Source: Owenia fusiformis
Taxonomy: Eukaryota > Annelida > Polychaeta > Sabellida > Oweniidae
DNA length: 64,000 nt
Reading direction: 5' to 3'
NCBI GenBank assembly: GCA_903813345.2
Contig: CAIIXF020000010.1
Span: forward strand, 1,791,169 to 1,855,168
Made by a program: the position numbers and the translations under genes. The notes under the pieces are model-generated. The model was not told where the DNA came from and did no database searches. It saw nothing but the letters and a program-made list of their open reading frames with translations. Below are positions 1 to 41,558 of the stretch, in pieces (within the stretch, counting starts at the first letter, position 1; each line of letters opens with the position of its first letter).

Positions 1-933
1 TGCTTCTTCAAATAGATATAATCTTGAGAAACTTTTAGATAACTCTTTGGACAATTTAGTTAATATTATTTAGAATTCTGTCTCTCAAATAATTTCGGGG
101 AAATTAGAAATTGGTGAATAATAATGGTTAACGAGATTCGTGTAAATGAGTTACGAGGGGCTTATGGACTTTGAACTGTTTGTCGAAGATGTAGGAAGGA
201 ATAACAGAAGCTTGTCTAAGTATTAATTTAAAGCAGACCAGGCTGCATTTTGTGAAATCTTATTCCCGAACACCTCTTTAATTTGAACACTTCTCAATGT
301 GAACACTTTTTTGGGCCAAATATGTTATCTCTAATTGACTTAAATGGTTTTGAAATCTTGAAATGTGAACACCTGCTAATCTGAACATTTTTGGCCAGTC
401 AAAGTTGTCTTTTGGATTAGACAGATTCTATTGTATGTTTCTAAAAATACTATATGTCAGTGCATAACTACCAGTAAATCAGTATCAACATGAAATATTT
501 TTATATCCATTTATTTCGTACATGTAGTATTATTTATAGATACAATAATTGGTATTTGAAAGTTTAATAAGATTAAAATAACATTGATGTAAACTAAATC
601 TAATTATCTTGTCATACAGTAAGAAAATTGATTCTAAATTTTCTGAATGTACAGATACTAAGTTGACATTTTGTACACAGTAGAGATTTATAAATGCATT
701 AATGATATGGTTATGATTGAGTTTGTAATAGATAATAGATATTAAAGTTTACTAGATTTAATTTACAGTACATGATATTAACATTTATATCAACATTAAC
801 CTCATTACTAATTGCAACTATTTCCTCTTAATGCAGACATGTTTTAACCTAGTATACTGGATCTCTGGATTTAATATAAGACAAATATTGTTTATGAGAA
901 CATGAATATAAAAATTGTCATTTGCATTTTCAG
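1..933. other. Non-coding flank and intron upstream of the first visible DENND4 coding exon
   Basis: No coding sequence recognised. The sequence is AT-rich. The part from about 261 to 435 carries words such as GAACACCTCTTTAATTTGAA and AATGTGAACAC, and matches the theme of a pogo-like MITE family found elsewhere in the window, here degenerate and without clear ends. A pyrimidine-rich tract ending in CAG at 931-933 is a good 3' splice site, so the 5' leader exon and promoter of DENND4 must lie further upstream, in this stretch unseen or outside the window. Confidence 0.6.
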
Positions 934-944
934 ATAATTTAAAG

Positions 945-29506
<28,562 letters not shown>

Positions 29507-31720
29507 ACAGAAAGCTAAGGTTGCCATAACAACAGCGATACTCTTGATATCATCACATCATAGGGATTTACTTCAGATATTATTGTTCGAGCAAGAATCG
29601 ATTTTGGATTTTCAAATCTAGAACTATGAACAGAAACTTTAAGGATAGCATTGCTTCAGAGTTGCCATAGCAGCTTACAATAATCTGGTATCCTTAGATC
29701 ATAATGATAGACTTCATTCACCATACATACTGTTCCTTCGAGAATGATATGTACCTGAATGATTTAAACTTCATTACCAAGTTGTTTCGCACAGAAGTGT
29801 TAAGGATATACGAAAAAGAAAATATTTTGGTTTCCCATTTAATGTGGAATACCATGCATTTTAACACTTTCTAAATATCCATTGAGACATTTAACCTTGT
29901 AGCACATCAGCAATTTGGGAGATGGATACTATGGACTATAGGGTTGGAATAAATGCTTGCTTTGCTTCGGGGAATTTCCCCTAAATGGGAGTTTGGACTA
30001 TTGTCCTTTTAAAATGTAGTGGCTTAGTTAGTACAATCTTGCCGATGATACTTTGTCCAGTTCCTGGATATGAGACTTTCGTATCTAAGAAATTTGAAGA
30101 CATGTTTGAATCGATGTATTCAAAAACGTATTGGACAAAACGTCATACACTTTCTTGCTGAGGACAAGGTCAGTTTTTTTGTCACCCACAAACATACATT
30201 TTGGAAGAACGTTAAATGATTGACCTTGTTCTTAAGAATTGGCACCGAAATATTGGCTCCATACTGTACATGAATTGGTAAAATTGCAGGTGCATGCTTT
30301 GTAATGTGATCTCATATAAAAAAGATATCAGTATTGTATTAATGACCCGTGCAATTTTATATTTTTCCAATAAGCCAAAATTAAGTTGAGACTAAAAGAA
30401 TACATTTTTTGTAATATAGATTGATAAAAATCGTAAGTTTGGGTATTTCTTTTGAGCTATCTGCTTTGTGTAGAAGTAGCCAAATTATCCATTTTGTGTC
30501 ATTTTTAGATGGACAAATTTCAATCTCGCGTTTTTGTTGAGTGAAAACTATATGTTGAATTGACTGATCATGGCTATTTTCAATTGATGCAAAAGTATTT
30601 ATCACCCACCATTAGTCTTGTCCTTGTTCATCCCCCTTCCCCCAAAACAAGGTTGTGGGGATGTAAGGTGATGTGGGGATGACCATGATGCTCCAATGCA
30701 AGATAAATGTGCCACAAAGATTTACTTTGTTTTTCCCCTGCAAGTTTAATTTTCTTTTCACTCACAAATCAAGTGGAAAAATTATTTTCTTGCTATGTTC
30801 CAAGAATTGTAGACTGCCCTTTACTGAAGAGGCTTTTGGTATTGCAATATTAAATGTAGGCTGTTTGTAGAATTTTAGGGCTTTTTCACGATCATGCATA
30901 TGTTACATGGTATGTATATATTATATAAGACTGTATAAGTGCAACCCAAAACAAGATAATTAAACACAAAAATTATATTTATAATAGATATTTATTCATC
31001 ACTACAGTGAAAATAACAAGAAATATTAAAAATGACAGAATAGAGTTTTTATATACTATTATTAGATAAACACTACTCAGTCTGGGACAAAGCAAACAAA
31101 AATATAGACAATTAGGTAGTTATCAGCTGTTAAATAATGGAGGCATCACATTGCTATTTTGTAAATATAGCATGAGAGAATATTTGATATTGACATTATG
31201 TACTATTATTAAAAAGTTGTAAACATTTTTTTTATTAATTTGTAAATATTGTATTGATGGATGTAAATACAGTATATTGGCGCAAAAAGATTGGTACGTG
31301 GTTTAACAATGTTTGCGACTGAAAATAGTAAAGAAATTAATGGTCTAAATACATGTTTCTTGATATTTTATTCTATGTTATACTTCATATCCTCATATAA
31401 AAAAAGTATCTATTGTAATTTAAACTAATTTTATGAGAAAAAGTGTACTTTTGTCCCAAGAAAGTTCATAATAATTATTGTTCGTTCAAATAATGTGACA
31501 TTTGGCTTGTCATGTGATATGTGGTGTGTCATTTAATGAAAACTTAATGGAAATAAATTCTTGCTAATGTTTCAACATTTATAGCAAGAAAAGTATATTG
31601 TGAATAATGAATATGTGAAACCCAAGGAGCTTGGATATTAGCAGGGTTACATGGGTTATGTGAAATACTTGTAAATATTACCTTTAAGTGCTATTGCAAT
31701 AAAAATAAAGAAGTAAACTA
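29507..31720 (+). other. DENND4: DENND4 3' untranslated region
   Basis: About 2.2 kb of AT-rich sequence without further coding signal follows the stop codon. Its beginning contains a diverged tandem copy of the last coding bases and stop (29618-29745; see findings). The end is inferred from paired AATAAA words near 31700 and the following GT-rich tract. Confidence 0.6.
31698..31709 (+). terminator. DENND4: Poly(A) signals of DENND4
   Basis: Two AATAAA hexamers back to back (31698-31703 and 31704-31709) followed by a GT-rich stretch (TTGTCGTTGATTTGTTGATT). They end the AT-rich tail of the gene. Earlier A/T-rich words could be alternative sites. Confidence 0.5.
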
Positions 31721-33187
31721 GCAAAACATTGTCGTTGATTTGTTGATTTTAGATATCGGAGCATGGCTGATTATGAGCTTTTCAGAGCCTAGGTGGCACT
31801 TAAATGAAAAATATGTTCATGGTGGAGTAGAAATTTTGTGTCTTTGTAATTTGAGAAGTCAAGACAATGGAATATGAAGTGAAAGGAAACTTTTCCTTCT
31901 TTACCCCTCCTTGATATCTTTCTAAGAAATGAAGTCCTGTTTTCCACATTAGGGGGTTTGCTCATTTGGGACTGATAACCTATTCACTATTACCATAATG
32001 ATGGGATTACTTGTGTGTATCAAAAACTTGTATAAGTAATGTGTGGGTCAAATTTGCTCAGATTCATTGGCCGATTGAGTATTCTGTTCAAAACTGAATA
32101 CTGGGCGCCGGCCAATGAATCGGAGCAAATGTGACCCAGGCATTACATGTGTATAAAGCATGTACATATATATTTTCCTAGTCTTGCCAAAGCCCTTCTG
32201 ACTCCCCCCCCCCCCCCATCCCACTACACACCTCTCCAAAAGTTGGTGAATCAGATAAGGGGGTGGGGTCAAGATTTTTGAAGCAAGATTCACTCATAGC
32301 CTAGACAAGGTGTGTCTGATTCCAGCAAATCCGAATACAGTATTTCATATAACTGCACTTCATTATATAACAAATAACTCACCCAAGGTCAGTCGTTGAA
32401 TGGTTGTCAAAATGACAACTTGACTCTACAGATTGAAATTGATGCTTTGCCAACTTGACCCTTGCAAAAAGTTTCATTGAAAATATGTTCTTTTAGTGAT
32501 TGCCTATCTTTTACGTGATTATATAAAAAATATTTTGAAATGTGGAAAAGAATTCAGCCCAAGACTTGATGCATTATTTAATACACTCAGGTGAAACTCT
32601 CTCAATTTCATAACCTTGTATATTGGGTGGGAAGAGGGACTGCCTTAGTATGTTACATTAGCCTGTACAGTAAATACTGTTATACCCCCCGGGAATACGT
32701 CTCCGACTCCAAAATTCCAGGAGGTACGTAGAGTTGTGAAATTTACATAATACATGCTCAATGAACTCTTCTGTGAAGGAGGAAAGAAACTTTGACATGT
32801 GCTGCAAAATTCGAGAATGCCTCTTTCTTGCACAATTACATCATTAATTAGTGGAGGAAAATGAAGGAATTGCGTTCTTCTGAGACAAAGTGCCATTTGT
32901 ATTAACGTTTAGACGATTTGGAAAGGTGATGATGAACTGGCTGGTAAGTTGCACAAATTACAATTCTCTGAATTTTTTTCAATTTGATGATGCATGGATT
33001 TTCAAAATCAAATCCTATGTTTTATGGTTTCACTTGAACACAGTAGATATTAAGCAGAACACTTCTCATTTGAACACCTCTCAATGTGAACACTTATGCG
33101 ATAGATTTCCATGTTAAAAATAAAATCATTGAAATCTGAACACCGAGCTCTTTTGGACAGTCCTGAGGCCTTGGCATACGTTATTAA
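31721..33187. other. Intergenic stretch downstream of DENND4
   Basis: No coding sequence recognised. It contains the 110-bp hairpin element at 32036-32145, poly-C runs, and a degenerate pogo-like fragment at about 33040-33180 (CATTTGAACACCTCTCAATG). Confidence 0.55.
32036..32145. mobile_element. Foldback (hairpin) element, 110 bp
   Basis: Arms 32036-32073 and 32109-32145 are inverted: GGGTCAAATTTGCTCAGATT versus its near complement in CGGAGCAAATGTGACCC. The loop itself pairs through AGTATTC and GAATACT. A relative of the right arm is found at about 44586-44647 (GGAGCAAATGTGACCACAGC). Confidence 0.65.
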
Positions 33188-33591
33188 GGTACAGCTGGAA
33201 AGTAACATTTTGGTAAAAAATTGCTATACCTGCACATGTTATTTTCTGGTACAAAATAAAGTATGAAGGCATGTATCAATTTCCTTGCTTTTTTCAGGAA
33301 AGTATCATTACATTGTCTTCTTTTAGAATATCTGGTGGGCGTTCAAAGGGAACTCCAGGGAATTCTGATATTTCACACTTCCTGTTTTTCCAAATTTTCT
33401 TTCAAAGTTTCCAGACAACACAGGAGCTACCATTGACCTGTTTCCAGGTTTACTAAAAGTAGACAGTGTAATGATACTTTCCTGAAAAAAGCAAGGAAAT
33501 ACACACATGCCTTCATACTTAATTATGTACCAGAAAATAACATGTGCAGGTATAGCAATTTTTTACCAAAATGTTACTTTCCAGCTGAACC
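33188..33591. mobile_element. TTAA-flanked foldback element with 130-150 bp arms, 404 bp
   Basis: TTAA at 33184-33187 and 33592-33595. Ends GGTACAGCTGGAAAGTAAC and its inverse, and the arms stay complementary inward through TGCACATGTTATTTTCTGGT and GGAAAGTATCATTACA. The centre (about 33325-33460) is unique. No coding capacity. Confidence 0.75.
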
Positions 33592-34127
33592 TTAAATGTT
33601 GAAGAGATGATAATTTTCAAGATGGCCTCTGAGGAAGGTGGGTAATGCGCATGTGCGTCCATGCCATGAGATTTCCGCTTCCGGTTAAACGCATGCCAAC
33701 GGCAAGACTTCCTGGTCAGACGACATACAAAATCACAAGTTCCAAAAACATTTTTCGTCAATTGCACTGTCTCCCGACTCCAATTAGCGTTCTACGAATA
33801 TTAAACCGATATTTTATGATGTTATGCATCGATTGAAGTAGTGTAAGTGTTCCAACGATTTCTTACATTTCTCCAAAAGACCTTTAACATGGGCTGGGAA
33901 TATCCATTTTTGCAAAACTATCTCTCAGGAGATAGCTTTGTGCAAACTAAGTAATCTCAAGGGAAGAGGTGTCACGGAACAAACAAAAAATCAGATTATT
34001 AGATTTAAAATATGTTGATCAACTAAGTCTATCTGAAAGCGTAAATCTCTTCAATAAGAAAGAGTAAAAATATGAACTTCTTTCTGTGCAAGAAATGTTG
34101 AAATCGGGTATCCGTGACACCGCTACT

Positions 34128-34360
34128 CAGAGGCGTAGCCAGCAAATGTTAAAGGGTGTAATTTTTTGGGTTTGCATCAATGCGAGCGAAGCAAGTCCTA
34201 AAAAGAGGGGTACAGGGGTTCACAACCAGAATTTTTTTAAATATTATATATGGTGTATAATTTGTTAATGTTTTTTCAACAAATTTTATTAAATCACTTT
34301 TTCTTTTTTTGTGGGATGGGGGGGGGGTGCGATCTACCATACCTCCCTGCCAAGCCCGTG
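34128..34360. mobile_element. Probable hAT-type MITE copy (degenerate)
   Basis: The left end CAGAGGCGTAGCCAG matches the end of the better copy at 41000-41224. A right end is only suggested by CCTGCCAAGCCCGTG near 34346-34360, and no target duplication is visible. The interior includes a G-run. Confidence 0.35.
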
Positions 34361-35009
34361 TGTCTTGAGCCCTGTTCAGAGGATGGGAAATTGCCAATCC
34401 TTATTTGCTTGGATATGATAAGACGTTTGTTCCCTCTTTATCACAGCAAGGACAACAAACTTGATTTAATGTTTTATAAAATTTATTTATGCAAAATAAT
34501 AAGTTATACATTAACTTATATAGTAATTTATAATACAATAATAATTCTAGACAAATCTGTCTTAATAATTGACACACTCATGATTTACATATTGTGACGA
34601 ATGGTACAAAAACTGAGAATTGACCGTCAAATCAAAATGTTCAAGATTCATTCATCATGGAGAAGATGAAAAATGTACTTTTATCTAATATATTTACACA
34701 TTTGTACATTTAAAGTGAAATGAGACTTAAATTATTGGTTCATTACATGTATTTACAAATAAGTAACAGTAATTAAGTTCTATGTTTGCATAATTGTTTT
34801 TTAGAATAACAAACTTGACCTGTTCAATATCTTCAGAACTAAATGCAAAATTACTGTGGACTAAAGATTCTAGAATTGTGTTTTTCTTTTTATTTCTGAT
34901 GGACTTCATTTAAATGAAGTTTCATATAGAAACAAGGGGTATGCTAAACATTTAATTAATTACCCTGGCCTTATAGTAAATCATGATATTTTTAATTTCA
35001 GCTCGACCA

Positions 35010-35093
35010 ATGGTGTATCATACAATAAGCAATGGTGTATCATACAATAAACAATGGTGTATCATACAATGAACACTGGTGTATTGTACAAAT
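35010..35093. repeat. 22-bp tandem repeat, about four copies
   Basis: Unit TGGTGTATCATACAATAARC (plus AA) repeated three times closely and a fourth time diverged. Confidence 0.8.
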
Positions 35094-35584
35094 AACAGGA
35101 ACAACATATTTGGCAATTTTCAAGACAGAATTCAAACTACACATGATAAAAGTAAGTGTATATTTCAAGATTTTTACTATTTTTATAATTTGGAATGAAA
35201 ACCCTTTATAATTAATGGTAATTCTTATTTGTATTTCTAAATTACATTCCTTAAATGCCAAAATAGTATTACATAGGTGTTGTTATACCTTTATCCAAAT
35301 TCTCCATTCTCATTGGTTAATCTGAGGTATACAAAATCAACTACCTCAGTTCGTATACTTGATTCTGATTGGCCATGTGGCAGTCAATAATTTTAACAGT
35401 TGGTCACATGATACATAGTCAGTTCATAGTGTTTCGAGAGTGCATCACATCATGATGTTATAATACACAATCAGAGAAAACGTTGACAGAATTTGATAAA
35501 TGTGATTGGTCAATATAGTTGTTCGCTGACTTAAGTTAGCTTTACCTTATATTTTCCTCAGATTAACAAAACATGATACATGTA

Positions 35585-35770
35585 CAGTAAAACCTGTCTT
35601 AGTGAACACCTCTTTATAGTGGACACCTCTCTCTCACTGCTGTCTCGAGTAGGCACCTGTCTCTAATAGACATCCTCCTCTCCGCACATACTCTACTGAC
35701 TGTCGTGAACACCTTCCAACACTGAATATTTTTCTTGGCAAATAATGTTCAATATACACAGGTTTTACTG
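35585..35770. mobile_element. Pogo-like MITE, 186 bp, best copy in the window
   Basis: Ends CAGTAAAACCTGT and ACAGGTTTTACTG, flanked by TA on both sides. The interior has repeated short phrases GTGAACACCTCT, GTGGACACCTCT, GTAGGCACCTGT. CAGT-starting TIRs and TA duplications are the pogo/Tigger pattern. Confidence 0.7.
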
Positions 35771-36650
35771 TATCTCCAATTGATGTACTTTCAAAATTAG
35801 ATCCTTCACTAGTAACCTCAACTTCTGTACAATTTCCAGATATAATTTTGAAAGGTCAATAATTAGTTACAATCTGCTAGATCTAGATATCTTTGTTTAA
35901 CTAGAAAAATTGTTAACTTTCTATTTAGGTATCCTGACTGGGTTAAATAAGGCTTTTCTGTTGACCTTGACCTCTATGGAATATTAGCTGGAGGAGTACA
36001 ATTCACACAATTAATTTAGTTTTAATTTATAGTAAATATAAAACCAGTTATCTCAGATCAGATCCACTATTTTTGATATTAAACACTATTTTGCAAATTA
36101 TGACAAAGAAATGTCCAAAACACTCATGTTTTTCATCATTTCTCTGACTTCTCAGTTTCTGTGCAATGTAATTTTGAAAAAATCATCTAGAGACAGCACC
36201 CTGTCATTTCAGTGCTGAAAATAATCACTGAGGATGTAACAATTAAGAGTTGACCAATCATGATGGATAATACGGACATGCTCCCAGATCGAATTAACGT
36301 GGTCTATCTACTATACCATTGATATATTGATATGAGCTATGGTGGAGTACACACTCTAATTTGTTATATGATCAAGCAGTATTTAATAATATAAGAACGA
36401 TATGTGCAATTGAAATAAGTATTTCTACAGCCACTCTCGGTTATTATTTCACAATTTACATTATCATTTCACTTTATTTCGAGGGTTTAGGAATATTTTA
36501 ACCATGGTTTCCCAGGTAAATTAGAGCTAAAACTTAAACTCATTTTAGAACTTTCAAAGATATACCTCTGCTAAACCACATTTAAAATAACTTGTTATAG
36601 ATATGCTTTGTGCATATCAAAATTTTAGAATAATTTTCAAGGATGACATT

Positions 36651-36995
36651 CTGTAGATACACTTAATTTTGCTACTGTTTTGATTTGACGGATTGGCAGA
36701 TTGAAAAAATCCGCCAAATTAAAAATCCACCAATTTCAGATCTATTTTGGAAAATCCCCAGAGAATTTGTAATTTGCAATTAATGCACTTGTGTTATTAT
36801 TATAACACAAGTGGATGCCAGTGCTATACTAAGACTTCCCGAAAGCAGAACACATGAATCTGAAATGTTTATTTTCAGATCTATGATAAAACTTTAGCTC
36901 AGTCCTAGATCCTGACTCCGCCAAAAATAGCCGCCAATATTTGAAATTGAGCAAATCCTCCATATTAAGTAGCGTCAAATTAAGTGTATCTACAG
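36651..36995. mobile_element. Inverted-repeat element, about 345 bp
   Basis: Perfect inverted ends CTGTAGATACACTTAATTT and its complement, with further loose pairing inward (CGCCAAATT, CCGCCAAT words). The target duplication is not clear. Confidence 0.65.
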
Positions 36996-37206
36996 TATTT
37001 ATGAGTCATTCAAAAATTGAATAAATTTGAGGGTCATTCAAACAAACTTCATGAAGTTAAGTATTCTTAAATTCATTTTTCTACTCATAGGTATAATGAC
37101 TATAAGTAAGAGAATAATGAACTTATAGAATTCTTAACTTTAAGGAGTTTTTGTTAAAGTCGACAATGAGAACCTGACTGTGAAATTACAAACATGCAGA
37201 ATTTAA

Positions 37207-37280
37207 GGTGGGCAGAAGAGTAATGACTTGTAACACAATTCCATGCTATTTACTTGATTACTCATTCTAGTCAACCTACC
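37207..37280. mobile_element. Possible TTAA-flanked mini-element, 74 bp
   Basis: TTAA on both sides with GGTGGGCAG and CAACCTACC at the ends. The termini match weakly, so this could be chance. Confidence 0.3.
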
Positions 37281-38639
37281 TTAATTTCTGTGCATGGTCT
37301 TACCATAATGCAGGACTTAATTGTTTGCAGAAATTTGTAATTTATCCATTGGGAGCATCCATTCATGATGAAAAGATTTTTTATTAAATAAAAGTTGAAA
37401 TAATTTGATTATTGACATAAATTTCAGAATCATTCATTATTTTCATACTTCATATCACAATTATCTAATGAAGATAATGAGTGAAAGTCACTTCTTGATA
37501 ACAAACTGTATACTGTGTCAATTTAGTACATAAATGCTGAGATACAAGTCTTGCTATATACATATTGCATATAGGTGATCATGGAATACCAATTTGGTAT
37601 AGTATAACTAGGAGTAAATAAATAGTACAGTATAGTATAAATACAATATCTACTCCCTTTCTTGGTAAATGTCAACAGCAATGTCAATCTTCTTTGTATT
37701 TACAAGTTTATTCAAATGTACTTTGAATATCAAATTGGGTGATGTATCTATCCCAGAATAAGCCTTTGTTATACGTTCGAGTGTTTTACATTAAGGCTTG
37801 TGGAATTGCTATCCTCCTTTGTTCATCTGATTGGAGCATCCATTTGATTGGCTGATTGATAATATTAGCTACTGACCTGCCGCATTTCTCTATAGATATC
37901 CACACATCTTTCATTTTTGTTGATTTGCAAAATGCAATAATAGATTTAAATACCACATTTTTATTAGTGGTTACTAGAGCACTTCACCAGTATTTCATTC
38001 ATACAACCATGGTTGAGTATCTCTGCTCACTTTTATATCCCATCTGATATAGTCTTTATCCTATGGTTACAGATGCTTCTGAAGCATGGATATAGATTTT
38101 ATCTAATAGCAAAACCCTATCTTTTATCTCCTGCATTTACAATGTTTTAAGTTAGGATATGTCTATTTCAGTATAGATATTATCTTACCAGTCATATGTC
38201 TGAAGCATGCTTTCCAAATCAAGTCTACATGCATATGCACTATCCAGTACTATGTCTATTTTAGCAAGGATATATTCGCCATCTTCTACTTATAGCATGT
38301 CCTGTGGTTACAATATCATATATGGATATCCCGAATATATCGGCAATACTTATCCTATGCACATATTTTCCATATCCTATGGTTACCATATGTAGTATTT
38401 ATGAATATGAGTAATATCCACTTTACTTATCCTATGTACTATTGTTACCACCAATTTAGGAGATGAGTCCGATACACCATGGACATTGTCAAAGATAGAA
38501 TCACTAGACTAATGTATTTGGCATTTTTTGCTGCAGAGGCTGTCTTTTGGCTGGCGCTTCTTACATGTTGTACTGAGGTACCTGAAAAATATATCAGCTA
38601 CTATCAGTCCCAATTTTATAATGGGGCTCTATTACATGA

Positions 38640-39330
38640 TCATTTACTAAAGATTAAAGTCCTTATTCCATGATCAGTTAGTAAAGTTCAGAACCAACAA
38701 AATGATCAGTCCCTATTCCATGATCAGTTTTTGATCAATACCTATAAAATGATCAGTCCCCATTCTATGATTAGTAACTAAAGAGTTAGAATCCATTCAT
38801 GATCAGTCCCTATTCCATGATCAATTCTTAAATTAGTGAAAAACTCATTAAATGATCAGTCACTATTCCATGATCAATTCTTAGATTAGTGAAAACTCAT
38901 TAAATGATCAGTCCCTATTCAATGATCAATTCTTAAATTAGTGAAAAACTCATTAAATGATCAGTCCCTATTCCATGATCAATTCTTAGATAAGTGAAAA
39001 TTCATTAAATGATCAGTCCCTATTCCATGATCAATTCTTAAATTAGTGAAAAACTCATTAAATGATCAGTCACTATTCCATGATCAATTCTTAGATTAGT
39101 GAAAACTCATTAAATGATCAGTCCCTATTCCATGATCTGTCTTTATATAAGTGATAATATGAGTCCCTATTCCATGATCAGTTTTTATTTCTAAAGATCA
39201 ATTCCCATTAAATGATCATTCCCTAATTCCATGAACAGTTCTTATATTAGTGGCAAATTCATTAAATGGTCAGGCCTTATTTATGATCAGAACTCATTTA
39301 ATGATCAGTCCTGAGTAATAAATATCCATT
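38640..39330. repeat. 53-bp degenerate tandem repeat, about 12 copies
   Basis: Unit begins AAATGATCAGTCCCTATTCC and continues ATGATCAATTCTTAAATTAG. Copies vary by small indels. The palindrome TGATCA occurs twice per unit. Confidence 0.85.
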
Positions 39331-40999
39331 TTATGATATATAAACATCCTGATAATTGAAATGTCACTGCTACAATTAAAGTTATATTTAAATGAAGAAG
39401 ATAAAATGTTTTAGATGCAGATAACAACATAAAGCAATTTGTGCAAAGCAACCATGGAAAAAGGAATAAAAACACATACAATTAGAGAAAAGGGTAAAAA
39501 CACTGCATATAAAGTAATGCAAAAAGAGCATAATAAAATATATTTATTTATTTTCAAATTAATCAATTAAATGTATGAAATTGGTATAATTAAATGTATA
39601 TGCTACTTATAAGCTCACATAATGTGGGGTGTTGTAATTATCCGTTTGTTGATATAATTATAAATATTCATGTACCTACAGGTATTTAAAAACAGTATGA
39701 CTCGTTCTTAATTTGAGGACCATGGGATTATAGATAAATAAAACTAGTATTTAAAATCATGATGGTAATACTATATTTTTTCATTATTAAAATAGCTAAA
39801 TTATGATACCTTTCAAATTGAAAACGAGTCACAGTGGCTCACATTGGCATTGGATAAATCATGAAATTTTTGCTTAATTTTTTTTTGCTGATGGTTTTAT
39901 ATCCTACAGTAAGAAAAATCAGCATCAATATTCTAATTTTCTTCAAAACGTAAAACATTTTAGTTTGGATTGAAAAGAGAGGCCCCTCAAAAACCATCTC
40001 AACCTACAAATATGTGAATCTGCATAGAAAATCTCTGAAATGTTACAATGCGCAATGTGAAACCAGGAAATGAAAAATGTGAATATGTGAAACCTACCAG
40101 AGCGTTTGACATTATCGTTGGCTTCTGTTCAACGGAGAACCATACAGGCAGGGGAGCACATAGAAAAGAAAAAGAGAGTGCTGCGTGAGTGTCAAATTAT
40201 ACATTTAAGCAATATTATTTTAAGTTTATGTTCATCACTCAGTAAATTGGTTTCTTTCAGGGTTAGTTTTATATAATGCATTTTGTTAGATTTTTGTTTT
40301 TTTCAGTTGATCAATGTTTTGAAAGTGCGATAACTTTTTCAAGCGGATAGTGGTGGTGGTCTATCTTTTTAATTGCCCATGGTCCTCAGTTTGATAAGAA
40401 TTAAAATACTCCGAGGTTGATATACTCAATAAATAATTTTATTCAAACTTAAATTAATTTTTGGGAGTACCATGTGTGTCATAAGCAGATCAAATAAATT
40501 ACATTCAATATACTAAGGCCCTATGGGATAATAGCGACTAACTGAACAACAATAATTGAATTATCCGCCCAAACAATATATTTAATCTATGATGAGAGGA
40601 TGTAGGTAAACTACGAGATACCAACTAGTTCCAGCTACTTGTTACCCAAACCGTCCATGCTGAAGTAAAATGTTTCATTCATTCTCAGCCGTTTGCTTGC
40701 AAATTCACAGCAGCATCGATGACAGAAAGTAAATTATTTTCTTCGCTTTAACTGGATATCAGTCTGACCACATTGACTTTAAACTAGTTATAAGACTTAA
40801 TACCCGAATGTATATGGTGGAATTGAATGCAAAGTATACTGAGAATCAATGAAAATTGAACCCTAGTATGAATGATGGCTAGCACATGTAGCTGGAATCC
40901 AGTAGTCAGTAGATTATCCTACCCTCTATGGTGTCTACTTATCTATGTTTTCCATGGTGTCCTCATTAATTGAACAAGAAATGTTGGGAGAGAGGAGGA
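39331..40999. other. Intergenic stretch without recognisable gene
   Basis: AT-rich. The only structure noticed is a weak inverted pair around GAGGACCATGGG (about 39715) and CCCATGGTCCTC (about 40377), which may mark an old foldback element. It may hold undetected 3' exons of the Ig gene. Confidence 0.4.
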
Positions 41000-41224
41000 C
41001 ATAGGCGTAGCCAGGGGGTGAAAGAGGAAGAAAAGAGCTTTAAAATTATTTTTGTTTGAAGCTTCTAGCTTAATTTTGAAGGAAGTTGTATAAATTTTTC
41101 TAAAATTCAAAATAAGTCAAGTATATTTTGGCTTGTTTATGCATGCAATTGCACCCCCCTGACTGAAAACTGAAATTTATTTGGTGATCGCACCCCCCTT
41201 GACTGAAAACTGGCTACGCCCCTG
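41000..41224. mobile_element. hAT-type MITE, 225 bp
   Basis: Ends CATAGGCGTAGCCAGGGGG and CTGGCTACGCCCCTG. The flanking 8-mers GAGGAGGA and GAGGGGGT agree at 6 of 8 positions, as expected of an old hAT duplication. The interior contains a short direct repeat GCACCCCCCTTGACTGAAAA. Confidence 0.65.
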
Positions 41225-41558
41225 GAGGGGGTCAAGAATTAGATGCCTCCATAGTTTTTGATCTTAATAGCATATAGAAGGACAATAGGACATGTCTTCT
41301 TTTCAGAAAATATCATATGACTTTGTGAATAACCCTGACTTTCAAATCCTTGTAAAGGTAAAACATCCTGTGGCGTATTTCCTTTCCTTTATGTTGACTT
41401 TTTAAATGCATTAGAATTTTGTGGGAAAGTAAATTTGCCAAATCATTATGTGGAGAACTTTTTAGTGCAGCGATTGGTCTGCATGGTTCTTGATGAGGAA
41501 ATCATGAAAAACCAAAAAAAGATTTATGTTTGATACTTTGAACTTGATGCAGTCTTAC

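Noticed and set aside
38479-38673. Small membrane-protein frame (64 codons)
   Set aside because: It runs into the 53-bp repeat array, has no splice or conservation support, and its hydrophobic stretch is expected by chance in T-rich DNA.
39690-40420. Foldback transposon
   Set aside because: Only a 12-base inverted pair around GAGGACCATGGG is convincing; ends and target duplication could not be placed.
40681-40745. 3' exon of the Ig gene on the - strand
   Set aside because: A short Cys-containing frame exists, but there is no good acceptor and no hydrophobic GPI or membrane tail.
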